Origin: Scylla paramamosain
Taxonomy: Eukaryota > Arthropoda > Malacostraca > Decapoda > Portunidae
Assembly (NCBI RefSeq): GCF_035594125.1
Contig: NC_087151.1
Coordinates: 21,722,636-21,786,635, forward strand
DNA: 64,000 nt
Direction: 5' to 3'
Both the position numbers and the translations under genes were made by a program. Shown piece after piece: positions 30,671 to 42,700 of the stretch (the stretch's first letter is position 1; the number at the start of each line of letters is the position of its first letter). The notes under the pieces are model-generated. The model was given only the letters and a program-made list of their open reading frames with translations. It had not been told where the DNA came from and ran no database searches.

Positions 30671-31147
30671 ATCAAAACGCCAAAATGCTTGTAAGGCCTC
30701 CTATATGGGGAAACGAAAAGACATTACCACAAACGTGTCTATTACGTCTTTAAGAGCGAGCTAGGCAACACGATAAAAAGCATGGAGGGTACACTCTTTG
30801 AAAAAAAAAAAAAAAACAGTATTACCAAAAACGTCTCTTTTTAGTGTTATCAAAAATGTATGCCAAAAAAAAAATCTCGATGGAGAAACAGTATAACTTC
30901 ACTATCAAAACGCCGAAATGCTTGTAAAGCCATCTATATGGGGAAACGAAAAGACATTACCACAAACGTGTCTTTTACTTGTTTAAGAACGAGCTAGGCA
31001 ACAACACGATAAAAAGCATGGATAAAAGCACGATAAAAAGCACTCTTTGAGAAAACAAAACAGTATTACAAAAAAACGTCTCTTTTTAGTGTTTTCAAAA
31101 ATGTAATACAAAAAAAAAAAACTCTATGGAGAAACAGTATAACTTCA
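30671..31147 (+). repeat. Recent tandem duplication of about 235 bp
   Basis: ATCAAAACGCC begins at 30671 and again at 30904. The following sequence (CTATATGGGGAAACGAAAAG, GAGCTAGGCAAC, CACGATAAAAAGCATGG, TCTCTTTTTAGTGTT, GAGAAACAGTATAACTTCA) is repeated in the same order with few differences, much closer than average monomers. Confidence 0.85.
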
Positions 31148-34100
31148 GAAGAAGCGTGTATTTTGAGTATTTTTGAGCTAGTTACGTACAAAAAGCCAAA
31201 ATGAATGGAAGTAACCCTATATGGGAAAACGAAAAAAAAAAAACACTAGAAACGTGTATTATGAGTTTTTTTTTTTTTAGCTCCTTATGTGCTATATTGG
31301 TAAAACATATTAATGTACTTCATATCGAGAAACAGAAGAACATTAACAAAAACGTGTATTTTGACTGTTTTTCACATTTTCATGTATCAATACACAAAAA
31401 AGCATGCAAAGTTCCCTATATGGATAAAGGAAATGACATTACCAGAAACGTGTCTTCTGACTGTTTTACAACGTTGTAACCATCAAAACCCTAAAAAAAA
31501 AAAAAAAAAAAAAAAAAACATGGAAATCGCCGCATATGGGAATATAAAACATTACGAGAAAAGTGTCTTTTGAGTGTTTTTGAACTTTTTACTTACCAAA
31601 ACGCTAAAACTGATGCAAAACACCCTTTGTAGAGAAAATAGAATAACATTACCAAAAACAAGCATATTTAGTGTTTTTGAGCTTTTACGTACAAGAACGC
31701 CAAAATGCCTGCAAATTACCCTGAATGGGGAAATGAGAAAACATTACAAGAAAGATGTATTATGATTATTTTTTGGGCTTCTTAGGAACCGAAACCCTAA
31801 GACGTATAAATAGCACTCTTATATGGAGCAAAAAAACATCACCAATAACGTGTATTTTGAAATTGTTTTATATTGTTTGGTAATATAACGCAAAAATGAA
31901 TGAAAAGCAACCTATATGGGGAAAAATATATATATTTCCAGAAACGTTTTTTTTTTTGAGTGATTATGAGTGTGTTGGGCAGCAAAAACGCTAAAAAGCA
32001 TCAAAACCATCCTATATGGGAAAAAAAAACAATATTACTAAAAACGTGTCTTTTAAGTATTTTTCAGCTACTTACGTACCAAAACACTAAAACGCAGGCA
32101 AAAAAAAAGCTTTTATCGAGAAACACAATAACATTACAAAAAATAAAAATTTTGAGACGTTTTAAGCTTTTTAGAAACTAAAACTCGAAAACTCTGTATG
32201 GAGAATCAGAACAACATTACCAAAAACGTGTGTTTTTTAGTGTATCTCACATTGTTAGGAAACAAAAAGCCAAAATCAGTGAAAAGCACCCTATATGGAG
32301 TAAGGAAACGAGGTTTACAAAGAAAAAAACTTCTTTTGTGTGTTTATGAGCGTGCTGGCACCAAAACGCTGAAAAAAAATCATGGAAAGCAAGGTGCATG
32401 AAAAAGAAAACATTTTTCAAAATTGTTTCGTTTTTTTAATGTTTTGAGCTACTTACAGAAAAAAAAACGTAAAAACGCTTGCAAAACACCCTTAATGCAA
32501 AAATGGAATAAAATAACGAAAAACAAGGTTTCGAGGGTTCTTGTGCTTGTTACGTAAAAAAAAAAAAGACAAAATGCATGGAAATTACCAACTATGGGGA
32601 AACTAAAAGACATTAGTTGAAATATATATTAGAATTGTTTTTGAGCTTCATAGATACCAAAACGATAACGATCAAAACTCTATATGGAGAAGCAGAATAA
32701 CATTATAAAAAAACATTTTTTTGATCTTAGTTACTAAAACGCTAAAACGCATGAATCTCTATATAGAGAAACAAAAGAGCATTACCAAAAAACGTAAACT
32801 TTGAGTGTATTTCACATTGTCAAGTACCAAAAAACTAAAATGCATGCAAAGCACCCCATATGAGGAAAGGGAACGGGAATTTCCAGAAACGTGTATTTTG
32901 AGTTTTAATAAGCGTGCTAGGCATCTAAACGATGTAAAAATAAATAAACAAATAAATAAATAAATGGAAAACACCCCATATGGGAAAACAAAACAATATT
33001 CTAACCTACTTATGTACCAAAACGCTGAAAAGCATGCAAAACTTTTTATGGAGAAACATTATAACTTTACCAAATACATATATTTTCAATGTTTTTGAGC
33101 TTGCTACATGCAAAAATTACAAAATGCATGAAAACCACTCTATATGGTGAAACGAGAACGAGAAACGTGTATTCTGAGAGTTTTGAGCTTCTTAGTTATC
33201 AAAATGGTAAAACGCTTGAATAGCACTTTATATCGAGAAACAATAACATTACCAAAAACGTGTATTTTGAGTGTTTTCCCATTATTAGGTACCAAAACGC
33301 CAAAATGCTTGCAAAGCCGACGAAATGAAGTAACAAACAACTTTACAAAAAAGTGTCATTTGAATGCAAAAACACACTTTATGGAGTAACGGAGTAACAA
33401 TATCAAAAACAAGTATTTTTGCGTGTGTTTCAGCTTGTTACGTACAAAAATTCCAAAATGCATCCAAAATACCTTGTAAGAGGAAACGAAAAGACATTAC
33501 GAGAAACGTGTATTAGGGGTGTTTTTGAGCTACATAGGTATCTAAACAATGAAACCGATAGCACTCTATATGGAGAAACACAATACCATGACCAAATACG
33601 TGCATTTTGAGTATATTTCACGGGTATCAAGACCCTAAAATGCATACAAAGGATCCTGTATGGGAAAAGGAAACGAGATTTTCAGAAACGGGTTTTATGG
33701 GCGTTCTATTCACCAAAACGATAAAAAAAAATCATGGAAAGCATCGTATATGGTAAAAGAACACAATATTACCGAAAACGTCTCTTTTTAATGTTTTTAA
33801 ACTAGATATGTACCAAAACGCTGTAAACCATGTAAAAAAAAATCATGAAGAAACAGCATAACTTTACAAAAAAACGTGTATTTCTTGTGTTTTTGAACAT
33901 GTTACGTAGAAAAATGTATAGAAGCTAGTTATAGGGGGAAACGAAACGATATTCCAAGAAACATATCTTTTGGGTGTTTTTATGGATGTTAAGCATCAAA
34001 ACGCAAATAAAAAAATAGAAAATAACGCGAAAATGCATGCAAAATAACCTATATGAGTAAACGGAAACACATTGCAAGAAAAGTATGAATAGCTCTCTAT

Positions 34101-34755
34101 ATGGAGAAAAAAAAAAAAAACATTACCAGAAACTTTTATTTTGTGTGAATTCGCAATGATAGATGCCAAAACACCTTATGTGTGCAGAGGAAACGAGATT
34201 TCCAGGAACGTGTCTTTTTCGTGTTTATGAGCGTACTAGGCACCAAAACACTAAAAATCATGAAAAGCATCCTATGTGGGAAAACAAAACATTACCAAAA
34301 ACGTGCCTTTTCAGTATTTTTCAACTGTTTATCTACCAGAATACTAAAATGCATGCAAAACACCTTTAATGGAAAAACTATAAAAAACATTATTCAAAAC
34401 AAATATTTTGAGTGTTTCGGATCTTCGTACGTAGAAAAACGTAGAAATGCATAGAAGGTACCCTGTATGGAGAAACGAAAAGACATTACGAGAAACATGT
34501 ACTGTGAGTGTTTTTGAACTTAGGAATCAAAACGCTAAAACGTGTGAATAGCTCTCTATATGGAGAAACAGAGCATTACCAAAAACGTGAATTTTAAATG
34601 TTTTTCACATTATTAGGCACAAAAACGCCTAAATGCATGTAAAACCCCCTCTATGGGGAAACGATGCGACATTGCAAAAAACAAGTTTTTTGAGTGTTTT
34701 TCAGTCTTAGTCATAAAAAAAGCTTTAAAGCATGGAATTCATCCTATATGGGTAT

Positions 34756-34908
34756 AGGAGGGGGCAGTAGACACCTGCCGAAACGATAATTACTCCCAGT
34801 GAAGTCTAAAGCACTGTTCAGGGGGTACTGTGAACTTATCATTAAATCCAGCTGTGACCTCACTGAACGTTTCACTTTGTGTCTCACAACACAAGGGGGC
34901 AGTCACAT
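34756..34908 (+). mobile_element. Solitary 5'-end fragment of the non-LTR retrotransposon
   Basis: About 150 bp matching 35098-35250, the 5' untranslated region of copy 3 (GGGGGCAGTAGACACCTGCC, CTCACTGAACGTTTC, CACAACACAAGGGGGCAGTC). It has the same orientation and lies about 341 bp upstream. It is followed by ordinary satellite (34918-35096) and then by the complete 5' end. Confidence 0.85.
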
Positions 34909-35341
34909 ATTTATGAGTACGTGGTAGTCACAATAACCCTAAAAAGCATGGAAATACCTTATATGAGAAAACAGAACAACTTTACCAAAAAGTTTTCTTT
35001 TAAGTGTTTTTTTTTTTTTTAGTTACTTACATAGCAAAAAGCTGAAACACATGCAAAACACCCTTTAAGGAGAAAGAAAAAAACATTACCAAAAACAAGG
35101 AGGAGGCAGTAGGCACCTGCCGAAACGATAATTACTCCCGGTGAGGTCTAAAGCACAGTTCAGGGGGTGCTGTGAACTTATCATTAAACCCAGCAGTGAC
35201 CTCACTGAACGTTTCCCTTTGTGTCTCACAACACAAGGGGGCAGTCACAGCCTGCCTTCTAAAGACAACTCTCTTCCTCCACACAAAACTACAAGCACAT
35301 AATAACACACACACCCTTCACTCAAATATTTTAAAATCATC

Positions 35342-35809
35342 ATGGCGACTCCTACACCAGCCTCGGAGTCCTCATCTGGGGAGGGGACCATAAATGTCCC
35401 CAGGTCGGACTGCCTTTCTGTCGACGACCCTAAGTCTCTTGACACCCCCCTCAACTTTTTCTTCATTAACTTCTGCAACATTCGCGGTCTAAGATCTAAT
35501 TTTCAATCTGTAGAACACCACCTCTCCTAATCTAAACCTCATCTTCTTTTCCTCACTGAAACTCAGGTGTCTGAGGCAACTGACAGTAGCCCCTTTTCTG
35601 TTCCCTCCTACTTTCTCTATCCTCATTTTCGATCCAAAGCTGGATGCTGCGTTTATGTTCGCAATGACTTAACCTGCTCTCGTGCCCACGCTCTTGAATC
35701 ATCCGAGTTTTCCACCATCTGGCTACGACTACAGAGTCACTCTGATACTAAATTTATCTGTGCTGTATACCTCTCACCTAACTCCTCTGATTATAAAAAA
35801 ATTCTTTGA
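35342..35809 (+). pseudogene. Retrotransposon endonuclease, N-terminal part (in-frame stop)
   Basis: Starts at ATG 35342 after the 5' untranslated region. After a short Ser/Pro-rich leader of about 35 residues, the AP-endonuclease begins with NFCNIRGLRSNF (catalytic Asn region) and LFLTETQV (catalytic Glu). A TAA at 35528-35530 interrupts the frame between them. Reading continues in the same frame through CCVYVRND and IWLRLQSH to [11 protein letters not shown], where an extra A in an A run near 35797 shifts the frame and gives a stop at 35807. Confidence 0.85.
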
Positions 35810-36230
35810 CTACTTAACTTCCAAAGTGGAGCACATTCTGACCCTCTTCCCTCTTGCAGAGATATCTATTCTTGGAGACTTCAATGTTCTCCACCAGCTT
35901 TGGCTTTTATCTCCCTTCACTGACCATCCTGGTGAACTACCCTACAACTTTGCTATCGTACATGACCTAGAGCAATTGGTGCAACACCCTACTCGTATTC
36001 CTGACCGTCTTGGAGATACGCCCAACATTTTTTTATTTTTTCCTGACCTTCTTCTTATCTTGTCACCCTTCCTGATCCTTCTGCTTATGCTGTCACCCTT
36101 TCTTTTCCGTTGGGCTCCTCCGATCACAATCTCATATCTTTATCTTGTCCTATCACTACAATCCCTCCATAGTATCCCCCTAAGCGAAGGTGGCTCTGGC
36201 GTTTTGCCTCTGCTAGTTGGGGGGACCTGA
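35797..36230 (+). pseudogene. Retrotransposon endonuclease, C-terminal part (frameshifted)
   Basis: Continues the endonuclease in the next frame: [23 protein letters not shown] (the GDFN catalytic motif) and [16 protein letters not shown]. At 36029-36090 a T run and a partial repeat of CTTCTTATCTTGTCACCCTTC shift the frame, so the SDH catalytic motif near 36115-36130 is encoded in another frame from GDFN. Confidence 0.8.
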
Positions 36231-36303
36231 GGAGGTATTTTGCTGATTTTCCTTGGAATGACTACTGCTTCCGTGTCAGAGACCCGTTTTTGTGTGCTGA
36301 GGT

Positions 36304-37119
36304 TTGTGTACAGAGGTGATAGTGTCTGGCATGGAGGCATACATTCCTCACTCTTTTTCTCATCCTAAACCTTCTAAACCTTGGTTTAACACAACTTGTT
36401 CTCGTGCTATACATGATAGAGTGGCCCACAAAAGGTACTTAAGCTTTCCATCACCAGAATCTCATGCACTTTATATTTCTGCCCGGAACAATGCCAAGTC
36501 TGTTCTCCAACTAGCCAAAAACTCCTTCATTAACATAAAATGTCAAAACCTTTCAAGATCTAACTCCCCTCGTGATTTCTGGCATCTAGCCAAAAATATC
36601 TCTAATAACTTTGCTTCTTCTTTCCCTACTCTATTTCAACCAGATGGCACCACTGCTATCACATCTATTTCTAAAGCTGAACTCTTTGCTCAAACCTTCG
36701 CTAAAAACTCTACCTTGGACGATACTGGGCTTGTTCCTCCCTCTCCTCCACCCTCTGAATACTTCATGCCACCTATTAAAATTCTTCGCAATGATGTTTT
36801 CCATGCCCTGGCTAGCCTAAACCCTCGGAAGGTTTATGGACCTGAGGGGGTCCCTCCTATTGTTCTCCGAAATTGTGCCTCTGTGCTTGCACCTTGCCTA
36901 TTCATACTCTTTCAGCTCTGTCTGTCAACATCTACCTTTCCTTCTTGCTGGAAGTTTGCCTACATTCAACCTGTTACTAAAATGGGTGACCGTTCTAATC
37001 CCTCAAACTACCGTCCTATTGCTTTAATTTCCTCCCTATCTAAAGTTTTTGAATCTATCCTCAAAAGGAAGATTCTTAAACATCTATCACTATCTATCAC
37101 TTCACAACCTTCTATCTGA
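36304..37119 (+). pseudogene. Retrotransposon linker and start of reverse transcriptase
   Basis: An open stretch of 271 codons covering the region between endonuclease and reverse transcriptase (KPSKPWFNTTCSRAIHD, SPRDFWHLAKNIS, LFAQTFAKNSTLDD) and the first conserved reverse transcriptase blocks (PRKVYGPEGVPPIVL, TFPSCWKFAYIQPV, NPSNYRPIALIS, SKVFESILKRKILKHL). A small duplication of CTATCACT near 37085 shifts the frame into the next ORF. Confidence 0.85.
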
Positions 37120-38326
37120 TCGCCAGTATGGGCTCCGTCAAGGGCGCTCTACTGGTAATCTTCTGGCTTTCATTACTGAGTCTTGGTCATCCTCTTTTAG
37201 AGATTTTGGTGAAAATTTTGCTGTTGCCTTGGACATATCAAAAGCTTTTGATAGAGTCTGGCACAAAGCTTTGATTTCCAAACTACCCTCCTACGGTTTC
37301 TATTTTTCTCTCTGTAACTTCATCTCAAGTTTCCTTTCTGACCGTTCTATTGCTGCTGTGGTAGACGGTCACTGTTCTTCTCCTAGATCTATTAACAGTG
37401 GTGTTCCTCAGGGTTCTGTCCTGTCACCCACACTCTTCTTATTATTCATTAATGATCTTCTAAACCAAACTTCTTGTCCTATCCACTCCTACGCTGATGA
37501 TGCCAACCTGCACTTTTCCACGTCTTTTCATAGACGTCCAACCCTTCAGGAGGTAAACATATCACGCAGGGAAGCCACAGAACGCCTGACTTCTGATCTT
37601 TCAAGAATTTCTGATTGGGGCAGAGCAAACTTGGTATTGTTCAATGCCTCAAAAACTCAATTCTTCCATCTATCAATTCGACACAACCTTCCAGACAACT
37701 ATCTTCTCTTCTTCAATGACACTCAACTGTCCCCCTCTTCTACAATGAACATCCTGTACTTTACTTATAATCTGAACTGGAAACTTCACATCTCATCTCT
37801 AGCTAAAACAGCTTCTATGAAGTTAGGTGCTCTGAGACGTCTCCGCCAGTTTTTCTCACCCCACCAGCTGCTAACTCTGTACAAGGGCCTTATCTATCCA
37901 TGTATGGAGTATGCTTCACATGTCTGGGGGGGTTCCACTCATACTGCTCTTCTAGACAGGGTGGAATCAAAAGCTATTCGTCTCATCAACTCCTCTCCTC
38001 TAACTGACTGTCTTCAGCCTCTCTCTCACCGCTGCAGTGTTGCATCTCTAGCTGTCTTCTACCGCTATTTTCATGCTAATTTCTCTTCTGATCTTGCTAA
38101 CTGCATGCCTCCCCTCCTTCCACGGCCTCCCTGCACAAGACTTTCTTCTTTCTCTCACCCCTATTCTGTCCACCTCTCTAACGCAAGAGTTAACCAGTAT
38201 TCTCAATCATTCATCCCTTTCTCTGGTAAACTCTGGAACTCCCTGCCTGCTTCTGTATTTCCACCTTCCTATGACTTGAATTCGTTCAAGAGGGAGGTTT
38301 CAAGACACTTATTCATCAATTTTTGA
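37049..38326 (+). CDS. Retrotransposon reverse transcriptase and C-terminal domain, longest open frame
   Basis: 425 codons; the true frame is entered at about 37090, upstream codons being out-of-frame sequence. It has QYGLRQGRSTG, motif A FAVALDISKAFDRVWH with the first catalytic Asp, motif B NSGVPQGSVLSPTLF, motif C YADD with the other two Asp, and ISDWGRANLVLFNASKTQ. The C-terminal part, with GLIYPCMEYASHVWGG, SHRCSVASLAVFYRYF and GKLWNSLPASVF, is the usual extension of this family. It would copy element RNA into DNA at a nicked target. All catalytic residues remain although the upstream endonuclease is broken. Confidence 0.9.
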   Translation: MNLSSKGRFLNIYHYLSLHNLLSDRQYGLRQGRSTGNLLAFITESWSSSFRDFGENFAVALDISKAFDRVWHKALISKLPSYGFYFSLCNFISSFLSDRSIAAVVDGHCSSPRSINSGVPQGSVLSPTLFLLFINDLLNQTSCPIHSYADDANLHFSTSFHRRPTLQEVNISRREATERLTSDLSRISDWGRANLVLFNASKTQFFHLSIRHNLPDNYLLFFNDTQLSPSSTMNILYFTYNLNWKLHISSLAKTASMKLGALRRLRQFFSPHQLLTLYKGLIYPCMEYASHVWGGSTHTALLDRVESKAIRLINSSPLTDCLQPLSHRCSVASLAVFYRYFHANFSSDLANCMPPLLPRPPCTRLSSFSHPYSVHLSNARVNQYSQSFIPFSGKLWNSLPASVFPPSYDLNSFKREVSRHLFINF

Positions 38327-38410
38327 CCACTGCTTTGACCCTTTTATGAGACTGGCATTTCAGTGGGCATTTTTTTTATTAGATTTTTGTTACCCTTGGC
38401 CAGTGTCCTT

Positions 38411-38553
<143 letters not shown>

Positions 38554-39340
38554 GCGAAAAAAATGTGTTTTTTTCAGTTTTTGAACTTCTTATGTACCAA
38601 AACGTAGATGGCATACAAAACAAACTTTATGAAACGCTAAAATGCATGCAAAGTACCACATGTGGAAACAAAAAGACATTACGAGAAACACGTATTACTC
38701 CTATGAGAGCTTCTTAGGTAACAAAACGCTAAAAGGCACGAATAGTATGTTATATTGAGAAACAGAACCACTTTACCAAACACGTGTATTTTGAGTGTAT
38801 TTAACATTGTTAGGTACTAAAAAGCAAAAAATGCATGCAAAGCACCCTCTATGGGGAAAGGAAACTAGATTTTAAGAAACGAGTCTTTTGAGTGTAAGTG
38901 TGTAAGGCACCAAAACGCTTAAAAGCATCTAAAACACCCTATATGGAAAGAAAAAGAAAATTACCAAAATAGTGTATTTTCATTGTTTTTGAACTACTTA
39001 CGTACCAAACCGTTAAAACGCATGAAGATCACTCTATATAGAGTAAGACAATAACATTACCAAAAACAGGTATTTTGTATGTTTTTTTTTTTTTTTAGCT
39101 TGTTATATACAAAAACGTCAAAAAACGTACTTCTATATGAGGAACCGAAAAGACATTACAAGAAACGTCCATTATGAGTGTTTTTGAGCTTCTTAGGTAC
39201 TAAAACACGAAAACGTATGAGTAACACTCTATATGTAAAAAAAAAATAATAAAAGGAAAACAGAACATTACCAGAACCGTGTAATTTAAGTGTATTTCAC
39301 TTTGTTAGATACCAAAATGCTAAAATGCATGCAAAGAACA

Positions 39341-39757
39341 CGTTTTTTGGTCATGTTCTGTTTCTTTTTATAGAGTGTTGTTCATGCGTTTTAGCCTTTT
39401 GATACATAAGAACCTCTAAAACACTTTTAATGCACGTTTCTCGTGATGTGTTTTTGTTGCCCTATCTAAGGTACTTTCTATGTATTTTGGCGTTTATTTC
39501 TCTATGTAACAATCTCAACAGAAATAATATTCTTTTTTTTTCATAAAGGGCGTTGTACACGCATTTTAGCATTTTGGTATGTAAGGCGAAAAAAAAAAAA
39601 ACTAAAAAGACACTTTCTTGGTATTTTTTCCCCTATATTGGGTGTTTTCCATGTTTTTTTCAGCATTTCAGTATTTCAAAACTCTCATAAACACTCCAAA
39701 GTTACGTTTTTTTTTTTTTTTGGATATCTTGTATCCTTACCCCTTATAGGATGCTTT
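39341..39757 (-). repeat. Inverted block of about one higher-order unit
   Basis: Within the forward array, monomers switch to reverse orientation (GTTTTAGCCTTTTGATACATAAG, ATTTTGGCGTTTATTTCTC, AGCATTTTGGTATGTAAG) for about 415 bp and then return to forward at CAAAACACCCTTTATAAAGGG. The length is close to one five-monomer unit. Confidence 0.85.
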
Positions 39758-42700
39758 GCAAAACACCCTTTATAAAGGGATACAATAACTTTACCAAAAA
39801 CGTGTATTTTCAGTGTTTATGAGCTTGTTACGTACGAAACGCTACAAAAGAACATTACGAGAGACGTTTATTTTGAGTGTTTTTGAGCTTCTTAGGCACC
39901 AAAACGCTAAAACGTGTAAATAGCACTATGTGGAGAAACAGAACAACATTACAAAATATATGTATTTTTAGTGTTTTTAACATAGCTAGAAAAAAAAAAA
40001 AAACGCCAAAATGCAAGCATAACACCTTCTATGTTGAAATAAAACGATATTACAAGAAACGTATCTTATAATTATTTTTTGTGGATGTTAAACAACAAAA
40101 CGCGAAAAAGTATGGAAAGCACGTTATATTGGAAAACAAAACATTATCAAAAACGTTTCTTTTCAATGTTTTTGAGGTACTTACCTACCAAAACGCTAAA
40201 ACGGATATAAAACCCTCTTCATTGAGACACAGAGTAACATTACCAAAAACAAGTATTTTGGGTGTTTATGAGCTTATTACGTACATAAACGCTAAAATGC
40301 ATGCAAAGTACCCGGTATGGGAAAACGTATGAACATTACGAGAAACGTAATAAGCAGTGTTTTTGAGGTTCTTAGGTACCGAAACGCGAGAATGCGTTGA
40401 ACAACCCTCTATGTGGAGAATTAGAACATTACCAAAAACGTGTATTTTGAGTGTTTTATACATTGTTAGATACCAAACTGACAAAACGCATGCAAAGCAC
40501 TCTATATAGGAAAACGAAGCGACATTACCAGAAACGTGTTTTTTTTTCTTTTTAGTGTTTTATGCACCAAAACAATGAAAAATGCTTGGAAAGTGTCCTA
40601 CAAAACAACATTAAAAAAAGGTGTCTTTTGTGTGTTTTTGAGCTTCTTACGTATCAAAACGGTAAAATTCATGCAAAACACTCATTATGGAGAAACAGAA
40701 TACCATTACCAAAAATGTGTATTACGATGATTTTTTTTCAGATCGTTAGGTACAGAAACAGCAAAATGCATGCAATGGACCTTATATGATGAAAGATAAC
40801 AATATTAATTACAATAATATTGCATTATTAATACACACGTATTATGAATTATTAAACCTTAGCTAACAAAATTCTCAACAACACTCTATATGTAGAAACA
40901 GAACAACATTACTAAAAACGTGTGTTATGAGTGTTAGTAGCATTGGTATGTACAAAAACGCGAAAATTCATGCAAAGTGTCTCATATGGAATAACGAAAA
41001 GGCATTACGAAATTATATATATATGTATTATGAGAGCTTTTGAGCTTTTTAGGTTCCAAAACGTAAAAACACTTTAATAGCATTATATATGAAAAAAAAA
41101 CAGAACATTACCAAAAAACATGTATTTTGAGTGTTTTTTGCATTGTTAGTACCAAAGTGCCAAAATGCATGCAAAGCACCCCATATGGGGAAAATAAACG
41201 ATATTTCCAGAAACATCTCTTTTGAGTGTATATGAGCATGTTAAGCACCAAAACACTAAAATGCATAAAAATCACTCTGAATGGGAATACCAAACAGTTT
41301 TACAAAAAACGTATCCTTTCAGTGTTTTTAGCTTCTTACGTTGCGAAATGCTAAAACGCATGCAAAACACACTTTATGGAGAAAGAATAGCATTACCAAA
41401 AAGAAGTGTTTTGAACCTTTTTAGCTTGTTACGTACAAAAACGATAACATGCATGGAAAGAACCCTATTTGAGGTAATGAAAAAATCATTGCTAGAGATA
41501 TGTATTATGAGTGCTTTGGATCGTCTTAGGTACTAAAACGCTAAAACGCATGAATAGCACTCTATCTCGGATAGAGAACAACATTATCAAATGTTTTTTT
41601 AACATTCTTAAATACCGAAACGCCGAAAAGCATGCAAAGCACCCTCAATTGTGAACTGAAATTTCGTTTACATAAACATGTCTTTTTGAATGTCCTTTGA
41701 AGGCACGAAAACACTAAGAAGCATGGAAAAAACTCAATAGAGGAAAAAAAAATACTAAAACGTGTCTTTTGAGTGTTTGTTAGGTACCTACGTACCGAAA
41801 TGCTAAAACATTTGCTAAACACCTTTTATAGGGAAACAATAAGAACTTTAATAAAAACGTGCATTTTCTGTTTTTTTTGTTTTTGTTTTTGCTTGTTACG
41901 TAAAAAACCGCAAATATATATTAAAAGTGCACTTCATCGCGAAAATAAAGAACATTACGAGAGACGTGTATTTTTAGTGTTTTTGAGCTTCTTTTTGAGC
42001 TATGTACCAAAACGCTGAAACACATGAATAACACACAATATGGAGAAACAGATTAAGAATACAAAAAAAAAAAGTGTATTTTGTGTGTTTTTAGCATCAT
42101 TAGATAACAAAACGCCAAAAAGCATGCAAGGCAACCTCTACGGTGAAATGAAATGACTTTACAGGAAACGTATCCTATAAGTGTTTTTGTGCATGTTTGA
42201 CAATAAAACGCAAAAAATCATCGAAAGCACCCGATATGGGAAAACAAAATAACATTACCAAAAAACGTTCCTTTTGAGTGTTTTTGGGCTACTTAACTAA
42301 CAAAACCCTAAAACGCATGCAAAAGCCCTTTATTGAGATACAGAGTAACATTACCACAAACAAGTATTTTAAGTGTTTTCAGCTTGCAAAGTACACTACA
42401 TCGCGAAACTAAAGAACATTACGAGAAACGTGTATTTTTAATATTTTTGAGCTTCTTAAGTACCAAAACACTGAAACGCACGAATAACACTCTATACGGA
42501 GAAACAGAATAACAATACAAAAATGAAACAGGGGAAGAATGGGGAGACAAGAGGACCCTACGAATAACTTGTTTTAGGAGTATTTTTGAGCTTCTTAGTA
42601 CCAAAAAAAAAGGAAAAAAAACAAAAAAACATTGAATAACACTTCATATAGAGAAACAACAATATTACCAAAAACGTGTATTTTGAGTTTTTTTTTTTCT

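Noticed and set aside
35132..35314. Minus-strand ORF in the retrotransposon 5' region
   Set aside because: Antisense to the element's 5' untranslated region, no domain, not conserved in the solitary copy at 34756.
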